From positions 23,012,522 to 23,076,521 of the forward strand of contig NC_034014.1 in NCBI RefSeq assembly GCF_000346465.2: a stretch of DNA of 64,000 bases. Direction: 5' to 3'. Below the pieces are notes generated by a model. It searched no databases, was not told the DNA's origin, and worked only from the letters and a program-made list of their open reading frames with translations. Below are positions 26,394-39,033 of the stretch, in pieces (position 1 is the first letter of the stretch; each line of letters opens with the position of its first letter). Both the position numbers and the translations under genes were made by a program. The DNA comes from Prunus persica. Its lineage: Eukaryota; Streptophyta; Magnoliopsida; Rosales; Rosaceae.

Positions 26394-28007
26394 CCAAACT
26401 CATCTTGGTCAAGGTCTTGGGCCACTCATGAGTTCTCAAATTTTTGTGTGACATGGCTTTTGCAGGAGATTATATTCGATAAATCCAGCTGGGCCATTGC
26501 ATATCATTCTTGGAAGATGGTCCTCATACAAATGAGGAGCTTTGTCTAAGCTCACATGGCTGCTGGGCCTGCTGCTAGAGACTATAGAAAATCATATCAT
26601 CGTCGTAGCACAGGCTAATGGATTCCATTTTGCTTGTGATTGTGCATGCCATCTAATTATTTGCTAGCTTTAAATTATTGGCAACAAAAAGTTTCGTACA
26701 ATACATCTATTTGGTGGGAATCCGAGACATTATTTAGTGAAGCATTTTTTAATGGAGTTTTACTGTGAGGAATAAAATAAGCAATAACAATATTCTAACT
26801 TATTTGGAGGTCAAATCATGGCACATCAAAGTATGTTCTTTTTCATGTTGATCAAGTTAGAACACTAATTTGTTCTTTTAAAGTTGGTTTTGTAGAGGCA
26901 ACTTCTATTCACGGACTTGTATCGATTGGTACTAGAGCATGATTTCACCGTTTAACTAGTTCAAGTTGCACCGAAGTGACTGACGACTTATAGGATAGAT
27001 GAAAATGATCGGTATTATATTATGGATTTTGATAGACGAGTGAAAGTTGCTTGAAACGGAGGAAAATACTACTATATCAAAGCTATTACCATTGAAGTGG
27101 TTCGTTGAGTACGAAAGTCTAGTGGAGAGGGGACTCCATTCATGTTGGGTTCAAAATGTAGCTTGGACAGTTTGTCGTAGGTTTCTTCAAAAATAAAATA
27201 ATGGCTGGCTGCCAGCTGACCTGACAAACCCAATGAAGGCCCAATTCAGTAAATGTTCAGAATGGACAATTCAAAATTTTGTTGAGGCTTAGGAATTTTC
27301 GACTGGGCTTTGAGAGGATAGGCCACAGACAGACCTAGGCATGATTATGATTGTTCTGCTTCAAAATTTTGTGAGGCCTAGGAATGTTCGACGGGCCGTT
27401 TGGCTTGTTTATTTACCATTTTGTTTTTGTTAAAAACGTTTTTTACTAAAAATTCAAGGACTTTTTGAAGAAGTATTTGAATGTGCTTCCTCAAGAAGTC
27501 TGAACTCGTACAAGGTGCTTTTTAATAAAGCATCTTTATGGTCCAGAAGTATTTTTTTTTCTAATACTTTTAGAAGCGATTCCAATTATTAAAAAGTACT
27601 TTTAGACATTTATAAATCGTAAGAATGCCCTGAAAAAACCAATTATTATGGTCCTGAAATTACATTAGCGAAAAGGACAACTCAAATTTTTGTTGCCACT
27701 TCAAATAGAATTTGTACCTACAGAGCTAAATTGCACAAATTGGCAACCTTTCTTTTCACAAAAAGCAGAAACTGAATTATTTTTCAAGTACAGTTGAAAG
27801 TTTGGCGTTATAGCACTACGCGCACACCATATTATAAAGTATGAACGACAGCAAGTCCCATCAACTAAAGTTGATGATTAAAGTTCATGCACCAAAGTGT
27901 TATTGTTTGTATTATTTAGATGAGATTTAAAAAGAAAAAAAGGAAAAAAAGGAAAAAAAGAAGAAGAATTTAGATTGAAATACAAACACTAGGATCAGAT
28001 TTTAGAA
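26394..28007. other. intergenic, no gene seen
   Basis: No open frame with domain content. A local near-repeat of TTCAAAATTTTGTTGAGGC / TTCAAAATTTTGTGAGGCC occurs at 27270 and 27361. 27400-27610 looks like decayed MITE sequence. The last part is the 3' flank of the zinc-finger gene. Confidence 0.4.
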
Positions 28008-28583
28008 TCACAGTCGAAGATTTAAGTCCAGCTGCTTATTATGTACATCTGATTCTTGTGTTGGAAATTTGTCCACACGAAAACTTCCTGGCCAAATCAA
28101 ATCCATGGTTTCTTCAAGCATGAACGGTGTCCATGCCATCCCAAAACCTGTGCTGGGGTCACTAAATCTTGCCACCATTGAAGACCCATCTGATCTGCTT
28201 GGCTTCTGCACAAGTGAGTGAGGCTGGACACCCAGTGACCTTGCTGCAGCTACAGGGTTGAATGGAAACCCCATTGATGACATCATCATTCTGTGAGACT
28301 GGTACCTTTTGGCAGCTCCTCTTTCTCTTTTGTGTGCATTTTGATGACCTCCCAAGGCCTGTGAGCTATAGAATTTCCTCAGGCAAAAGTTGCATGAGAA
28401 AACCTTGTTGCTGCTAGTTGATGGTTTTGGTGACAGAGGATCACAGTCCCCAGCTGCAGATGGCTCATTTGAGTTGAGGCTTAAACTCAACCAATCTCCC
28501 AACTTATCATCTTCCTCATTATCACTATCTTGGTTGTTTTCCACCATCTCATTTGCTTCTTCTTGTTCCCTTTTGGAAATCAT
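28008..28583 (-). CDS. C2H2 zinc-finger repressor, ZFP4-like
   Basis: Single-exon gene of 191 codons. I start at MISKREQEEANEM (ATG 28583-28581) because the eight upstream residues of the longer frame are hydrophobic and atypical. An acidic N-terminus leads to DWLSLSLN (EAR-like LxLxL). It is followed by one zinc finger, FSCNFCLRKFYSSQALGGHQ then NAH, with the plant-specific QALGGH and both Cys and His pairs intact, and then a basic KRERGAAKR nuclear-localisation stretch. The protein ends LDLNLRL, a second EAR motif that recruits TOPLESS-type co-repressors. This layout matches the ZFP1-ZFP7 group, and RSLGVQPHSLVQKPSR is close to ZFP4-type members. The upstream DNA has a (GA)n tract in the probable leader and TTATTTAAG as a possible TATA element at 28698-28706. 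DNA-binding repressor function is inferred from the family. Confidence 0.92.
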   Translation of the reverse strand: MISKREQEEANEMVENNQDSDNEEDDKLGDWLSLSLNSNEPSAAGDCDPLSPKPSTSSNKVFSCNFCLRKFYSSQALGGHQNAHKRERGAAKRYQSHRMMMSSMGFPFNPVAAARSLGVQPHSLVQKPSRSDGSSMVARFSDPSTGFGMAWTPFMLEETMDLIWPGSFRVDKFPTQESDVHNKQLDLNLRL

Positions 28584-28639
28584 TGCAACAAAAATAAACA
28601 CACACACTCAATTTGGGAAAAGGTAGAATTAATGAAGAG

Positions 28640-28642
<3 letters not shown>

Positions 28643-28672
<30 letters not shown>
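28643..28672. repeat. (GA)n microsatellite in the zinc-finger gene leader
   Basis: About 15 GA units, 60-90 bp upstream of the start codon; CT-rich on the gene strand, as often seen in plant 5' leaders. Confidence 0.9.
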
Positions 28673-28674
<2 letters not shown>

Positions 28675-28749
28675 TGAAGAAATGGAGGAGGTTGTACTTA
28701 AATAAGGGATGGGGATAAAAGAAGGAAGCTAATGTTTCAACAGTCCAAG

Positions 28750-31700
28750 AAGAGAAGGCATATATGAAATGATAATGGGGGAGGAAAGTGGCAGTCCTTA
28801 TTAAAATATTTTATCTCAATTTATCTGGTGCTCCCACCTTGTGATGCTTGAAACTTTTAAGGGGACCAGTGCTTATGTCATCTAAGAGTAGTGGCCATTC
28901 AAGCTTAGGATTCCTTAGTTCGTTGCTCATCTTTTCTTTCACACCTCTTCAATCAAGTAGGCAATGATTCCATATGGATGAATTAATCACATAACACTTG
29001 TAATTACCGAAAAAATTGCAGCTGCTGAGAAAGTGGTGAGAAACACTTACATGAAACGGCCAATCATGGTATGTCACATGTGATAATTTTTTCACATCAC
29101 ATGATTAACTGGATATAGCAAAATAGTGTTATCCTCATTTCATACAGGTTTATCTAGAGAAAATGCCATTAAAAGCATGTAGTTAAACTTTCTCATTTCC
29201 AAAGCACATCTCCTTATAAACGTTGCTTAGAGAGAGAACATGGACAAGTTGAAATTCTTATCTACAAGTCCAAAAAGTGCCATAGTAAATGAACCTTCCT
29301 AGTTAGATTGATATATGTATAATGTATGGTCCCCAACTCTCAACCCAAACAAGAACCATATGTTTTTTTTTACCCCATACTGCAGATTTAAAACCTCCAA
29401 TATATATAGTTATATGCTGGACCACTTCTTTGATCTGTCATGCTGGTCTTGCCAGAGGTTAGAAGTATATTAATATTAACACTCAGAGCTTACACACAGA
29501 AAGAGATTATTGATTGTTCTGTCTACTGCAAGAAAATTATAAGTGTTACAGGGCCAATATTGATTAACATGTGGCCTCTGTCCACAGTGGAGGGAGAACA
29601 GGTGGGCCAATTTCAGAGTGTTATGTTGTTAGCTATAGGCAAATGATTCTTTGTGAAAAAAAACGCCATGCCTTCTTCCGGACAAATTATAATTTGACAC
29701 TTATGTATGACTGTTATCCGGCCACAGTGGCTTGAAATACAAACACAATGACATTCCTTTCTTTGGGAAGTTCTTCTCCCTTCTATGATCACAAAGAAGG
29801 AAAAAAAGTAGTTACCATAAGAGAACACACAGACAGACACAGGCTAATCCCCACAATGAGTTCATACATGATATGTACCAATGAGGACAGTGGAGTCGTT
29901 GAAGATGCTATTATTAATAATTTATGCATTATGATGCCATGTTAACTTACTTTATAAAGAGTTTGGAGGACCCAGCAAACTGACATTTAATAATAATGGT
30001 GATAAAAAGTAAGTGAGATTGGTGGGATGTCTATTTCCCAATTGGGTTTCTTTCAAACTAGAGGATCATTGTGGGTTGTTTTTGATGTAGTGGGCTATGT
30101 GTATGTACAATAGGAGAAGAGCAACCGAAACCACATATGCTTTATTCTCAGACATCAGAATCTTGCTGCTCTGATAAAAAGAAGTTTCATTTAATACAAT
30201 ATAAGAACAAAACAGAAGCCTCAGTTTTCTCAAGGGTGCGATTCTAAAACTTCATTGAAATAAAATATTTTTTGTGTGTGGTGGAATTGGATTGATGAGT
30301 CAGATGTGTGTGTGCTTGGAGATTGGATTTGTTTTGTCCATACTACTACTTGGTTCCGGCCTTGGCTTGTCCCTTTTAATCATCAAGCAAAAGAATAATA
30401 ATTTTTGATTAGTTAATACGAAATGCTTATTAGGTTTTTTTTCCCCTTCTCTATTCAACAACTGTTGTCCTGTCCATGAGATTTGAACTCACGATCTTCT
30501 TCAACAAAGCAGAGACTGAGTGCAACTAGACCAAACGGTCAAAATAACAGAATTAGGGTATTTTCGTTTCAAATCTTTCTTTTGAACTCACCACACATAC
30601 AACTAAGGCCTCCATACAAAATACCTCTCCATGATTCTTGATCTCTTCCCCAAGAATCACAGAAGGAATATGCAAAGCATATTTAGGGGAAGTGTTACTG
30701 ATCTTTCTCTGTGACAAGGGCTAATATCGTATCATATTGAGCATTATGATGCAAATTATGCAAAGAGGCACCATCTTATACCGGCATCAAGTAAAGCAGT
30801 TGTTGATAAAGATCCAAACAAGATCAATTATACATGGATTTATGGATGCTGAGCAAGCAAGTGCTGATTCGACAGAGAAAGGAGCAAAATATGCCACTCA
30901 GCTTATTCAGAGACGCAAACAGAAGAGATGCTGCAGTTAACTCCAACCTGGTGGGAAGACGGGCTCTTTTAAAGTAGTAATTCTCAACACATGACTTCTT
31001 AAACTAAACCCAAGATTCTCTGCACTAATATTCTATTTGGCTTACTCTGGTAATTTATTGGGAAATCTCTATTATTTGGTTGAATAACTTGATTTCTATG
31101 ATATGAGAATATGAAGACCCTTTTTGGCTCCAAGAAAAAGACCACATGCTCTATGAATCTTTGTTCTTGTGGATCTAATTCCTATCTAGGATAAAAACAT
31201 GATGTCCATTTTGATAATTTTTCTTCCATTCGGTACGCAGTCTGAGATCGAACCCAAGACCTAACCTAATACTTAACTTAATGTCTTGACAATTCCTGTC
31301 TTCATTATGTTGGACCTTGAACAATCTGTCACGATCTCAAGTTATATTGGTCATGTTCTATTTCAGAAAACATAAGTTGTAAAATGTAAGATTCAATCTT
31401 GACGGAATACACAAATGTGGAAGACAAAGTTGGAATATTTATAATCTGAGTGTTAGGAATGGTAAGTGATTTGGAGATTATAGGATTTTCATTCTGTATA
31501 TATTGTATTGGAAACTTGGAGGGACAGCTAAAAAGGATACTTCCAAGCTTAGATTGAATTCATATTGAGCTAAAGTTGGTCCTCCAATTCGTCCAAATTG
31601 CAAATTCATGTCGGTTGCAACATGTGAAACAGGAGACAGGTCACGTAGTGGTTTCAGTGTTGGAGGGGCAGAGTGCCTGGTGCGTTTCAAACACTACATG

Positions 31701-32451
31701 TGAAGGACAGTAGCATAAATCACTGATTTTGTTCCTTAACGCATATACTTATACCCATATCATCCCCTGTATGCCACACACTACTGTGGTCTTTTCCCTA
31801 CTTGCATACATAGAGCAACCAGATTGATCTTCTTCTATACAAGACCACATACTTAAAATGCAATCTTGACTACACTAGTTCATAATCCCGAGAGAATGAG
31901 AAACCTTCAGCTCCGTAAAGAAGAAAAGAAAACATTGAGAAGGGAGAAATTTCTGAGCAAAATTCAAACCAGATTGGTAAATAGGGTTCGACATTTGGTT
32001 AAGAAGATGTACCAAAAATAACCTGAGCAATCATGACACCCTTCTAGGGATGGTTTACTCTCTCATTCACTAAGCCGGTGAAAATATATAAGAATAAGGC
32101 AAAACAGATGCAGCTTAGAGGGAACACAAATTGAACCCCTTTATGTCATGCATTAAATTTTGATTTGGATCCACAGAGTCAGATAGCAACAAATAACAGT
32201 AAAACAACATGTTCAGACAGATTAACAAATAGTTGTATGATCTTGTAATTCTGAACATAAAAGCCTACACAAGTAAAATGGCTTACAAGAGAAAGAACAC
32301 AGTAGCTGTGAAAGTAAACTTATCCCTTACAATCTGAAATTACTTCCTACACCCACCTTATCAAAGATAAGGAGTATGGAAATTCTTTCACCCTCGGAAC
32401 CCCACCTAATGTAGCAACAACTGCTGCTGTGTTGATCCAACAGAAGCATGT
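28750..32451. other. intergenic, no supported gene
   Basis: No gene called. 30737-30940 contains two overlapping plausible frames (one ending RRKQKRCCS, the other with DKDPNKINYTWIYG) that would need a frameshift to join; it may be a fragment of an unknown gene. A SINE-like scrap lies near 30475-30545 (minus). The last few hundred bases are likely 3' untranslated region of the next gene. Confidence 0.35.
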
Positions 32452-33517
32452 TCAAGTACCTACAACACACCCAGAAGACTGATAAGTCGATATGTAGAAC
32501 TAAGCAGACACCACTAAACTAAATAGACAATAACCCAAGAAGCATTCATTTGGGACAGTTGAAAAGAGAGCAGTCCCAGTTCTGTTAATTGGAGGAAGAG
32601 TTACACATATGAGAATATTTTCATTAACCACCACCACACTCCATAGGGACATGCAGACGCAAATGCTAAATCCACCTGAGAGAACTTTAATTTCAAAATA
32701 TAGAAACTCCCTGATCAATCAAATGGTTATTGGGTTCCAAAATGACAATATGCCTGACATGACATACTAGAGTAGACTAGTAAAATGCTTACATTTCATG
32801 TGCATTCAAGGCATAACATGGATATTGTTGGCTAACTTGGAGGATTAAGGAGGACTAGTCATAAGACGTTAATGACTAAAACTTATTCATCAACCTCTAT
32901 GACAGTCCTCTATCCTCCTACAAGTTAGACAACAATATCCATATTATGCATTGAATGCACATCATGTAGGCATGTCTAGTCCTCCCTATCAAACAAGCTT
33001 ATAGTGCTAAGTATTAGAAACCACACTAGCAGACAGCTGAGCAAACAGTGCATTGCACACACATACATACATATTCAAAGTTTCCATTTTTTCTCTTTTC
33101 TATTGAAATTCCTTCTCATTACACTTGCAGTTCAATAAATCTAACACACAAATGAAAAAAAAAAAAAAGACGATGAAATTGAAAATTCCCCGTACAAGAC
33201 GCACCGCAGAAAGAGAAAAACTACGAGGGATCAATGGAGGTACCCTGAGACAGCTCGCAACAATGGCGCGCTTCGACGGAAATGTGGCTTGTGAGCCGGG
33301 CCGAGGCTAGTGCGCTGTGCAATGGCATCAGCGATTGCGCGCAGGCTAATTGGCTCACATTCACTGGGAGGGAGAAGAGGGAACGGCGCGAGCTGGTCCG
33401 GAGATTATGAAGCGGAGAGCGAGGAAGGGACGAGATTGATGGAGATGACCGGATTGTTGAAGCTCTTGCTGTTGAGATTAGAGACCTTGATAGCGATGAC
33501 CCAGATCGCCACGCCAT
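32452..33517 (-). CDS. NFD6-like organellar mini-protein, two exons
   Basis: Exon 1 is 33517-33244 and exon 2 starts at 32459, reaching TGA at 32454-32452. Together they give 93 residues ending LSQGT. Retaining the intron instead gives a slightly longer end, SQGTSIDPS. The N-terminus is rich in Ser/Arg with almost no acidic residues, a mitochondrial or plastid presequence. The conserved part runs SLMPLHSALASARLTSHISV then EARHCCELSQGT. This matches NUCLEAR FUSION DEFECTIVE 6-like proteins, small plant organellar proteins. In Arabidopsis NFD6 is needed for polar nuclear fusion in the female gametophyte, by an unknown molecular role. The gene lies alone on the minus strand. Its 784-bp intron contains a long foldback (32775-32981). 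The split after one base of the Gly codon is inferred from splice consensus only. Confidence 0.8.
32775..32981. repeat. 207-bp intronic foldback
   Basis: Left arm (GACTAG ... CATGTGCATTCAAGGCATAA, CATGGATATTGTTGGCTAAC) pairs with the right arm (GTTAGACAACAATATCCATA, TTATGCATTGAATGCACATC ... CTAGTC) over about 70 bp with few mismatches and a loop of ~60 bp. It lies wholly inside the NFD6-like intron. It could be a MITE or a small-RNA-type precursor. Confidence 0.75.
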
Positions 33518-33599
33518 TTTAGCTTGCTCTCTGAGAATTTGGGAATTTGGGAATTTGGAATAGGAAGCAGGGTTTTAGGGCATTTTGGATTTAAACCCT

Positions 33600-34959
33600 A
33601 GAATGGAAGCAGCTCGCTCCAGTTGCAAGGCCTGTTTTGGGATTGGCCCATGAGAGGTGGGTTTGTCAGACCCATACAATTCCTGAAACATCCCTATAAA
33701 GAAACAAAATTACAACCGAGCCATGCAGATCAAATAGATTCTAGTATGAAGATGAAATTAGGTTCAAAGTTAGCGAGGCTATCTTAGGAAGAGGGAAATT
33801 CTAAGTAAAATAAGTGAATATTTATTGATATTATTCTTTAAATTGGGGGATGTGAGAAATAAATTATGTTCTTCTTCTATATTATAACACGTGTATAAGA
33901 TGTACCATGTGACCATACTAACATAGTATTCTATAATTTATCATAACTTATAAGTTAATCGCAGTACAATTTTTTTATAGAGTTTTTTTATTTTAAACCC
34001 CACACTTTTCTTTTCTTTGTTCACCTAAATACTTAAATCATTAAGCTCTTAAGTTTTATTATTGTTTAAAAAGATAAAAAAGGTCATTCAACTTAATACT
34101 TAATCCTAGTACATCTATACACACCCCATATACCCTGTTACTCTTCATATTAAGTTTTAGAAAAATCACAAACTCCTTTACACCATATTGCCAGATTACT
34201 CTTCTCTTTCAATCTAAAAAACCTATTACACTCTCATTTTCTCTTCGCAAATCCTAAATACGGCAAATCATAATCAAACAAACAAATAAAAAATAATCAT
34301 AATCATAATCAAAGAAACAAACTTGGAGGGGGGAAAAAAAAGCAGACCTTGATTGCGAAGCAAAGAAACAATGACGGCCTAAGCCTTTAATGATATATAA
34401 TTTGAAAATTACCATATGAGTTTGCTTTGTTGAACAAGACAATAATTTTTTTTATTTATAAAATTAATAATAAAATAATGATACTACACATTTGACAAAA
34501 ATGTTTATATATTTTTTAAGTAATGTGAGGTTGAGGTGAACTTATAGTGGTAAGGGGCAAGATAGCAGGATGTGGGGTGTGAGGTTGATGAGTTTTTTAA
34601 TTATTATTTTTTCTGATGGGTGTGTATTTAAGGGTAGTTTGAGAAGATAGTTGAGTTTTATTAGAAATTGTAAAAATTTGAAATAGAAGTTGGAATAAGC
34701 TTAGAATATAAGGTGAACAAAGAGAAGTGTGACGTTTAAATAGAAAAACTCTTTTTTATATGAGTTTGTCACCCAATGCATCTCCTGCAAAGCGAAGCAA
34801 ACCCATTATGCAGCCCAACAAGCACATACACATAAATCATGATCAAACTACCTCCTGTGACGTAAATTCTGCAAAGACCAACAGAGAGAGCCACCGTGCA
34901 CGTATACGTCAATAAAATACCGAGAAATCCTTCTTCCTCAATTGGTGGCAAAATATAAT
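33600..34959. other. intergenic, no gene seen
   Basis: Promoter side of the NFD6-like gene followed by AT-rich DNA. No domain-bearing frame on either strand. Confidence 0.4.
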
Positions 34960-35466
34960 GGCAAAAAGTCACTTTTGGTCTCTGTAGTTTGGCACTTCAA
35001 CCACTTTTGATCATGTAGTTCCAATTTCGTCAATTTTGTCATTATAGTTTCGTATTTCTAGCAATTCAATGACATGTTAGTATTCTTGTCAATTTCTTTA
35101 ATGATGCAAGGGGCAATTTCGTCAACCCAAAACTCTTAAGCGTAAAAACTTGTTTGAAATTCTTCCCATTTCATATTAGGGCTCGAAATTCAACCACTAA
35201 TCCCAATTTTTAAATAACCTTAAACTCAAATGACCAATTTCAAGACCTAATATGAAATTATGGGAGTTTCATACGAGCTTTTATGCTCAAGGATTTTGGG
35301 TTGACGAAATTGCCCCTTGCATCGTCAAAGAAATTGACAGGTTTACTAACTTGTCCTTGAATTGCTATAAATATAAAACTATAGGGTCAAAATTGACGAA
35401 ATTGAAATTACATGGTCAAAAGTGGTTGAAGTGCCAATTTACGAGGACCAAAAGTGACTTTTAGCC
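34960..35466. mobile_element. 507-bp foldback transposon
   Basis: The two halves are inverted copies of each other over nearly the whole length. The left end GGCAAAAAGTCACTTTTGGT is matched by the right end, which reads GGCTAAAAGTCACTTTTGGT on the minus strand. Internal blocks such as GCAAGGGGCAATTTCGTCAA are also mirrored. No protein is encoded. A diverged relative of one arm is at 38185-38365, so this is a family. No target duplication was found. Confidence 0.7.
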
Positions 35467-35745
35467 TTCTTAAAATTTACTTGGCTTTGGTGCTAAATTA
35501 TAACCTCAGGAGGCCCGTTTTATAAAACTGGACCGTATTGAGCAATGTTTAAATGAGTGGACCTATTTGAATTCATGGGCTTCTATTTGTCCTAAATTGT
35601 CAAGGCCCCTTTTCTTTAAAGTCAGGAAAAAGAAAGAAAGAAGAAAAAAAAAAAAAAAAAAAGGAACCGACACCTAGGCGCCCGCCGAGCTCCTAGGAGT
35701 CTCCTAGGCCTATTTTCGAACACCAGAGGCCAAACAATGCCAGAG

Positions 35746-36080
35746 CTTAAGCGTTTATTCATGCTGCTGGACTTAGAGCTTTCCTCAGCGCTCTCTGCAG
35801 TAGCTCTGACCTGAAAATGACTTGTTCCGGAATTAGAATCCACTAAAGGCACGGAAGTCCATGGCCTGAGCTTGAAATTAGAAGAAGATGAAGAGAAAGA
35901 CCAGGATCAGCGAGGTAGAGAAGCAGAGAGGGTACCATTCACAAGAGGGGTGAGATTGTTAGGGTTCGAAGAGGCTGATGCACGTATAGAATCGAATCTA
36001 GGGTTCAAAGTTGCTCTTGATTGTCTCCGAGGCTTCGGAAGCCAGAGATAAGGTGAGAGAGTGAAGGTTGCGCTCTGCAT
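35746..36080 (-). pseudogene. PPT1: PEP/phosphate translocator (PPT1-like) exon 1 fragment
   Basis: From ATG at 36080 one frame reads MQSATFTLSPYLWLPKPRR, then a Ser/Asn-rich stretch, VNGTLSASLPR, a TGA at 35909-35907, and continues in the same frame with SFKLRPWTSVPLVDS and VRATAESAEESSKSSSM. This is the stromal transit peptide and start of the mature plastid inner-envelope phosphoenolpyruvate/phosphate translocator 1, which imports PEP in exchange for phosphate. The nonsense codon stands where an Arg is expected before SW. Homology stops near 35746, just before the first membrane helix. There the sequence passes into a GC-rich repeat with three CCTAGG sites (35673, 35692, 35703) and a long A-tract at 35642. 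None of the membrane helices follow, so this is a dead fragment. The identification is from the transit-peptide pattern, a part that usually evolves fast. Confidence 0.65.
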
Positions 36081-36099
36081 TTCCAATGCAACATTGATT

Positions 36100-36800
36100 C
36101 AACATCCTTTGTGCTCCTGTTCTTAGTGAGAAAAATAATGGCCCCAAGCTTCTGTTGCTAATGAGGAGAAATATTTTGAGACAGAGATGCAGTGAAGTGA
36201 AGTAAAGAAGGAGCTGGATATTTGTTGGAGATGATATCTCAGTAAACTAAATAAGCTGATGATTTTATCGTTGGCTGACCCGAACAAGTGAAAAGCCAAA
36301 TCCTTTGTTGCCCAAAAAAATGAAAAAAGAAAGACAAGTATCAATCAATTACCTCTGTCTGCCTTCGTCTGCAACTTATCAAATGAAATATAAGCGTATC
36401 AAGTAGCACCTAAATTCACTTCTCAAGGTTCAAGATAACTGTGAGTGAGCTTAACATACCTTACCATTTCAAAGAAGAAGCACGCATTGCTCATACAACA
36501 GCCACAAAAATGAAGATAATAAACCAGAAATGGCGATTTGCTCCTCCCTTGCAGTTGTCTGCCCCTGCGCTGTGCCCAAACTCAGCTCTAAGCTATCGAA
36601 AACTAGGGTTAGGATTTCCTTAGGTGATCAGAGTTTCACAACCTCCAAACTGTCAGAAACCTGGGGAAGAAAAGGCTCACTAGGTTGAATGCATATAGGT
36701 TCACGAAGATTGAGCTTGATCTCAACGAAGACCCCCATGATCGTTGGGAGACTAACAGTAGTACAACCGTACAAACATTCACAAACTATAATATATAAAA
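36100..36800. other. intergenic, no gene seen
   Basis: No supported gene; open frames at 36123-36344 and 36441-36623 have no domain. Confidence 0.4.
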
Positions 36801-37267
36801 TTAGAATATTCTACCCCAAAATAGAATATTTTAAAGCCGATCGGCTATACTCTAAAAATATGATATCTTAAAATTATAGTCGTCAAAAATAGAATATTTT
36901 AAAAGTATTGTCATGCGGTTATACCCTTTAAGTAGCATAATATGGATTTCTGTTTTTTTAATTAATTTAATTAGTAGTTATGTTTTAGTTATTATTTACT
37001 TAATTAATAATTAGTATTTAAATATTTTTATTAAAGAAAAAAAATATAAAAAATATAAAAAATATAAACTATTTATTAAGTAATATAATTCATGAAAGTT
37101 AATTAAAATATTTAATACTAATTTTTTACTAAAATAATAATAATTAAAAAATAATTACTAATTTAACTAATTAAATAAGGCAAAAGATATTATTTAATTA
37201 TAAAACTAAAATTAAAATAATTTATTAACCTAAACATACTAAGTTTATTATATATATATTTTTAAAT

Positions 37268-37432
37268 CTCTCCGACCGAAATGTCGTCGGCACATATCTA
37301 TCCCGGAAAAATTCGCCGTATTAGACCTCTACAGACAAAAGTTCATCCGCACAAGTAACTTTCATCTGGAGAGGTCTAATCCGAAAAATTTTGCCGGCAT
37401 ATACATGGCCGACGATATTTCATTGGGAGAGG
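37268..37432. repeat. 165-bp imperfect foldback
   Basis: The left arm contains CGAAATGTCGTCGGCACA and TTAGACCTCTACAGA. The right arm carries the complements (GGCCGACGATATTTCATTGG, GGAGAGGTCTAA). Arms are ~75 bp and partly diverged. A related single arm occurs at 39795-39850. The CGTCGGC-type words resemble subterminal motifs of CACTA elements, but no CACTA terminus is visible. Confidence 0.5.
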
Positions 37433-38184
37433 TGTTTTTGTATTTTGTTTTTATTTTGAAAATATAAATTGTTATAAAGTAAGGGGAATTGTAGAGAGCA
37501 ATAAGAGAAAGAGAAACAGAGAGAATTTTTTCTATGAACTTGTATATCATTCATCTTTGATACCAACTATTTATAGGCTTCGGGGATAGACAAACATTCA
37601 CCACTTATTATTGGTAGGTTACAAACACATAATTACAACCCATAATGTACTAAATACAATCATTAGTGCATAGGTTACAACGATATTATGATGTGTTTTA
37701 TGGTAGGTATTATGAGTGATATTATGGTGTTCATCCACAATCAATAGATTTGCAACAAAAATTAGTTTCTTTACCTTTTTTTTTTTTTTTGGAAAACTTC
37801 TTTAATTTAATATATGTGATTAAATAATATCTTAGCCTTTTTAAATTACTTTAATTAATAATTATGTATTAGTTATTATTTTTTAGTGAATTTGTAAATA
37901 TGTTATTGATTTCATAATTACTTAATAAATAGTAATTAATTATTTTAAATTATTTTAGGACTTCGTTTTTTATATTATTTATATTAAATACTAATTAAAA
38001 CATAATATTTTTAAAGAATATAGAATCACTGTATTAATACAATGAGCAATGTGTTTATACAAGAGCAGATTATACAAACTTGCACAATAGAATAACACAG
38101 AAAGATAAAGAATACTAACTTTATTTTTAAATAGAGGCTTGCGTATTGACAATGTCCTAGAAACAGAGAAATTCACATTTTTAT

Positions 38185-38365
38185 GGCAAAAAGTCACTTT
38201 TGGTCCCTATAGTTTGTCACTTTTACCACTTTGGTCTCTGTCATTTCAATTTCATCAATTTTGTCCATGTCGTTTCAATTTCAATTTGAAGCAATTCAAG
38301 GACAATTTTCAATTTCTATCAATTTTTTATAACTTTTGTTAGAAGTGGAGGGGCAATTCACTCAG
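38185..38365 (+). mobile_element. single-arm relative of the 34960-35466 foldback
   Basis: Starts GGCAAAAAGTCACTTTTGGT and follows the same order of blocks (ATAGTTTG, CACTTTTACCACTTT, CAATTTTGTC, AGCAATTCAAGGACAA, GGGGCAATT) as the left arm of the 507-bp element, with more divergence and without the opposite arm. Confidence 0.6.
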
Positions 38366-38997
38366 CAAATTATTAAAAAATTCATTCATTTAAAAAAAAT
38401 TAAGACAAAAAAAAAATCTTAAAATTGAGAAGAAACAAAAATCTTTAAAATTGTGAAGAAACGATCATGGGTCATCATAGTGCTTTGTTTATAAATACAT
38501 TTATAGGAGTGTGGATTTTTTATGTAGGATTTTCACAAAGGGCACCTCAAAAGATAAGCCTACAGAGAAATTCATATTTTTATTGTTGGTGCAATGTGGA
38601 AATATATTTAAATAGTATAGCTATAAATAGAATATTTTCAAGGTGTAGCCGCACGACGATACTCCAAAAAAGAATACTTTAAAGGTATAACCGCATGGCG
38701 ATACTCCAAAAAAAAATACTTTGAAGGTCTAGCCGGGTGGCCATACTATTTTGTAAGAAACATAAAAGACCCTCCTTGCAATTAGGCGCGCACGTGTTAA
38801 AATAAGTATAGCCACGCGACTATATTATTATTTTATATATAAAAACAGAGAAAACCGGGTATAGCTGAGTGGCAATACTATTTATATAAAAAAAGAGGAC
38901 CCGCCTTGCGATTAGGTGCTCATGTGTCAAAATACATATAGCCGCTCGGCTATACCATTTAAATTTTTTTTTATAAAAACTGAGCATAGCTGCACGG

Positions 38998-39033
<36 letters not shown>
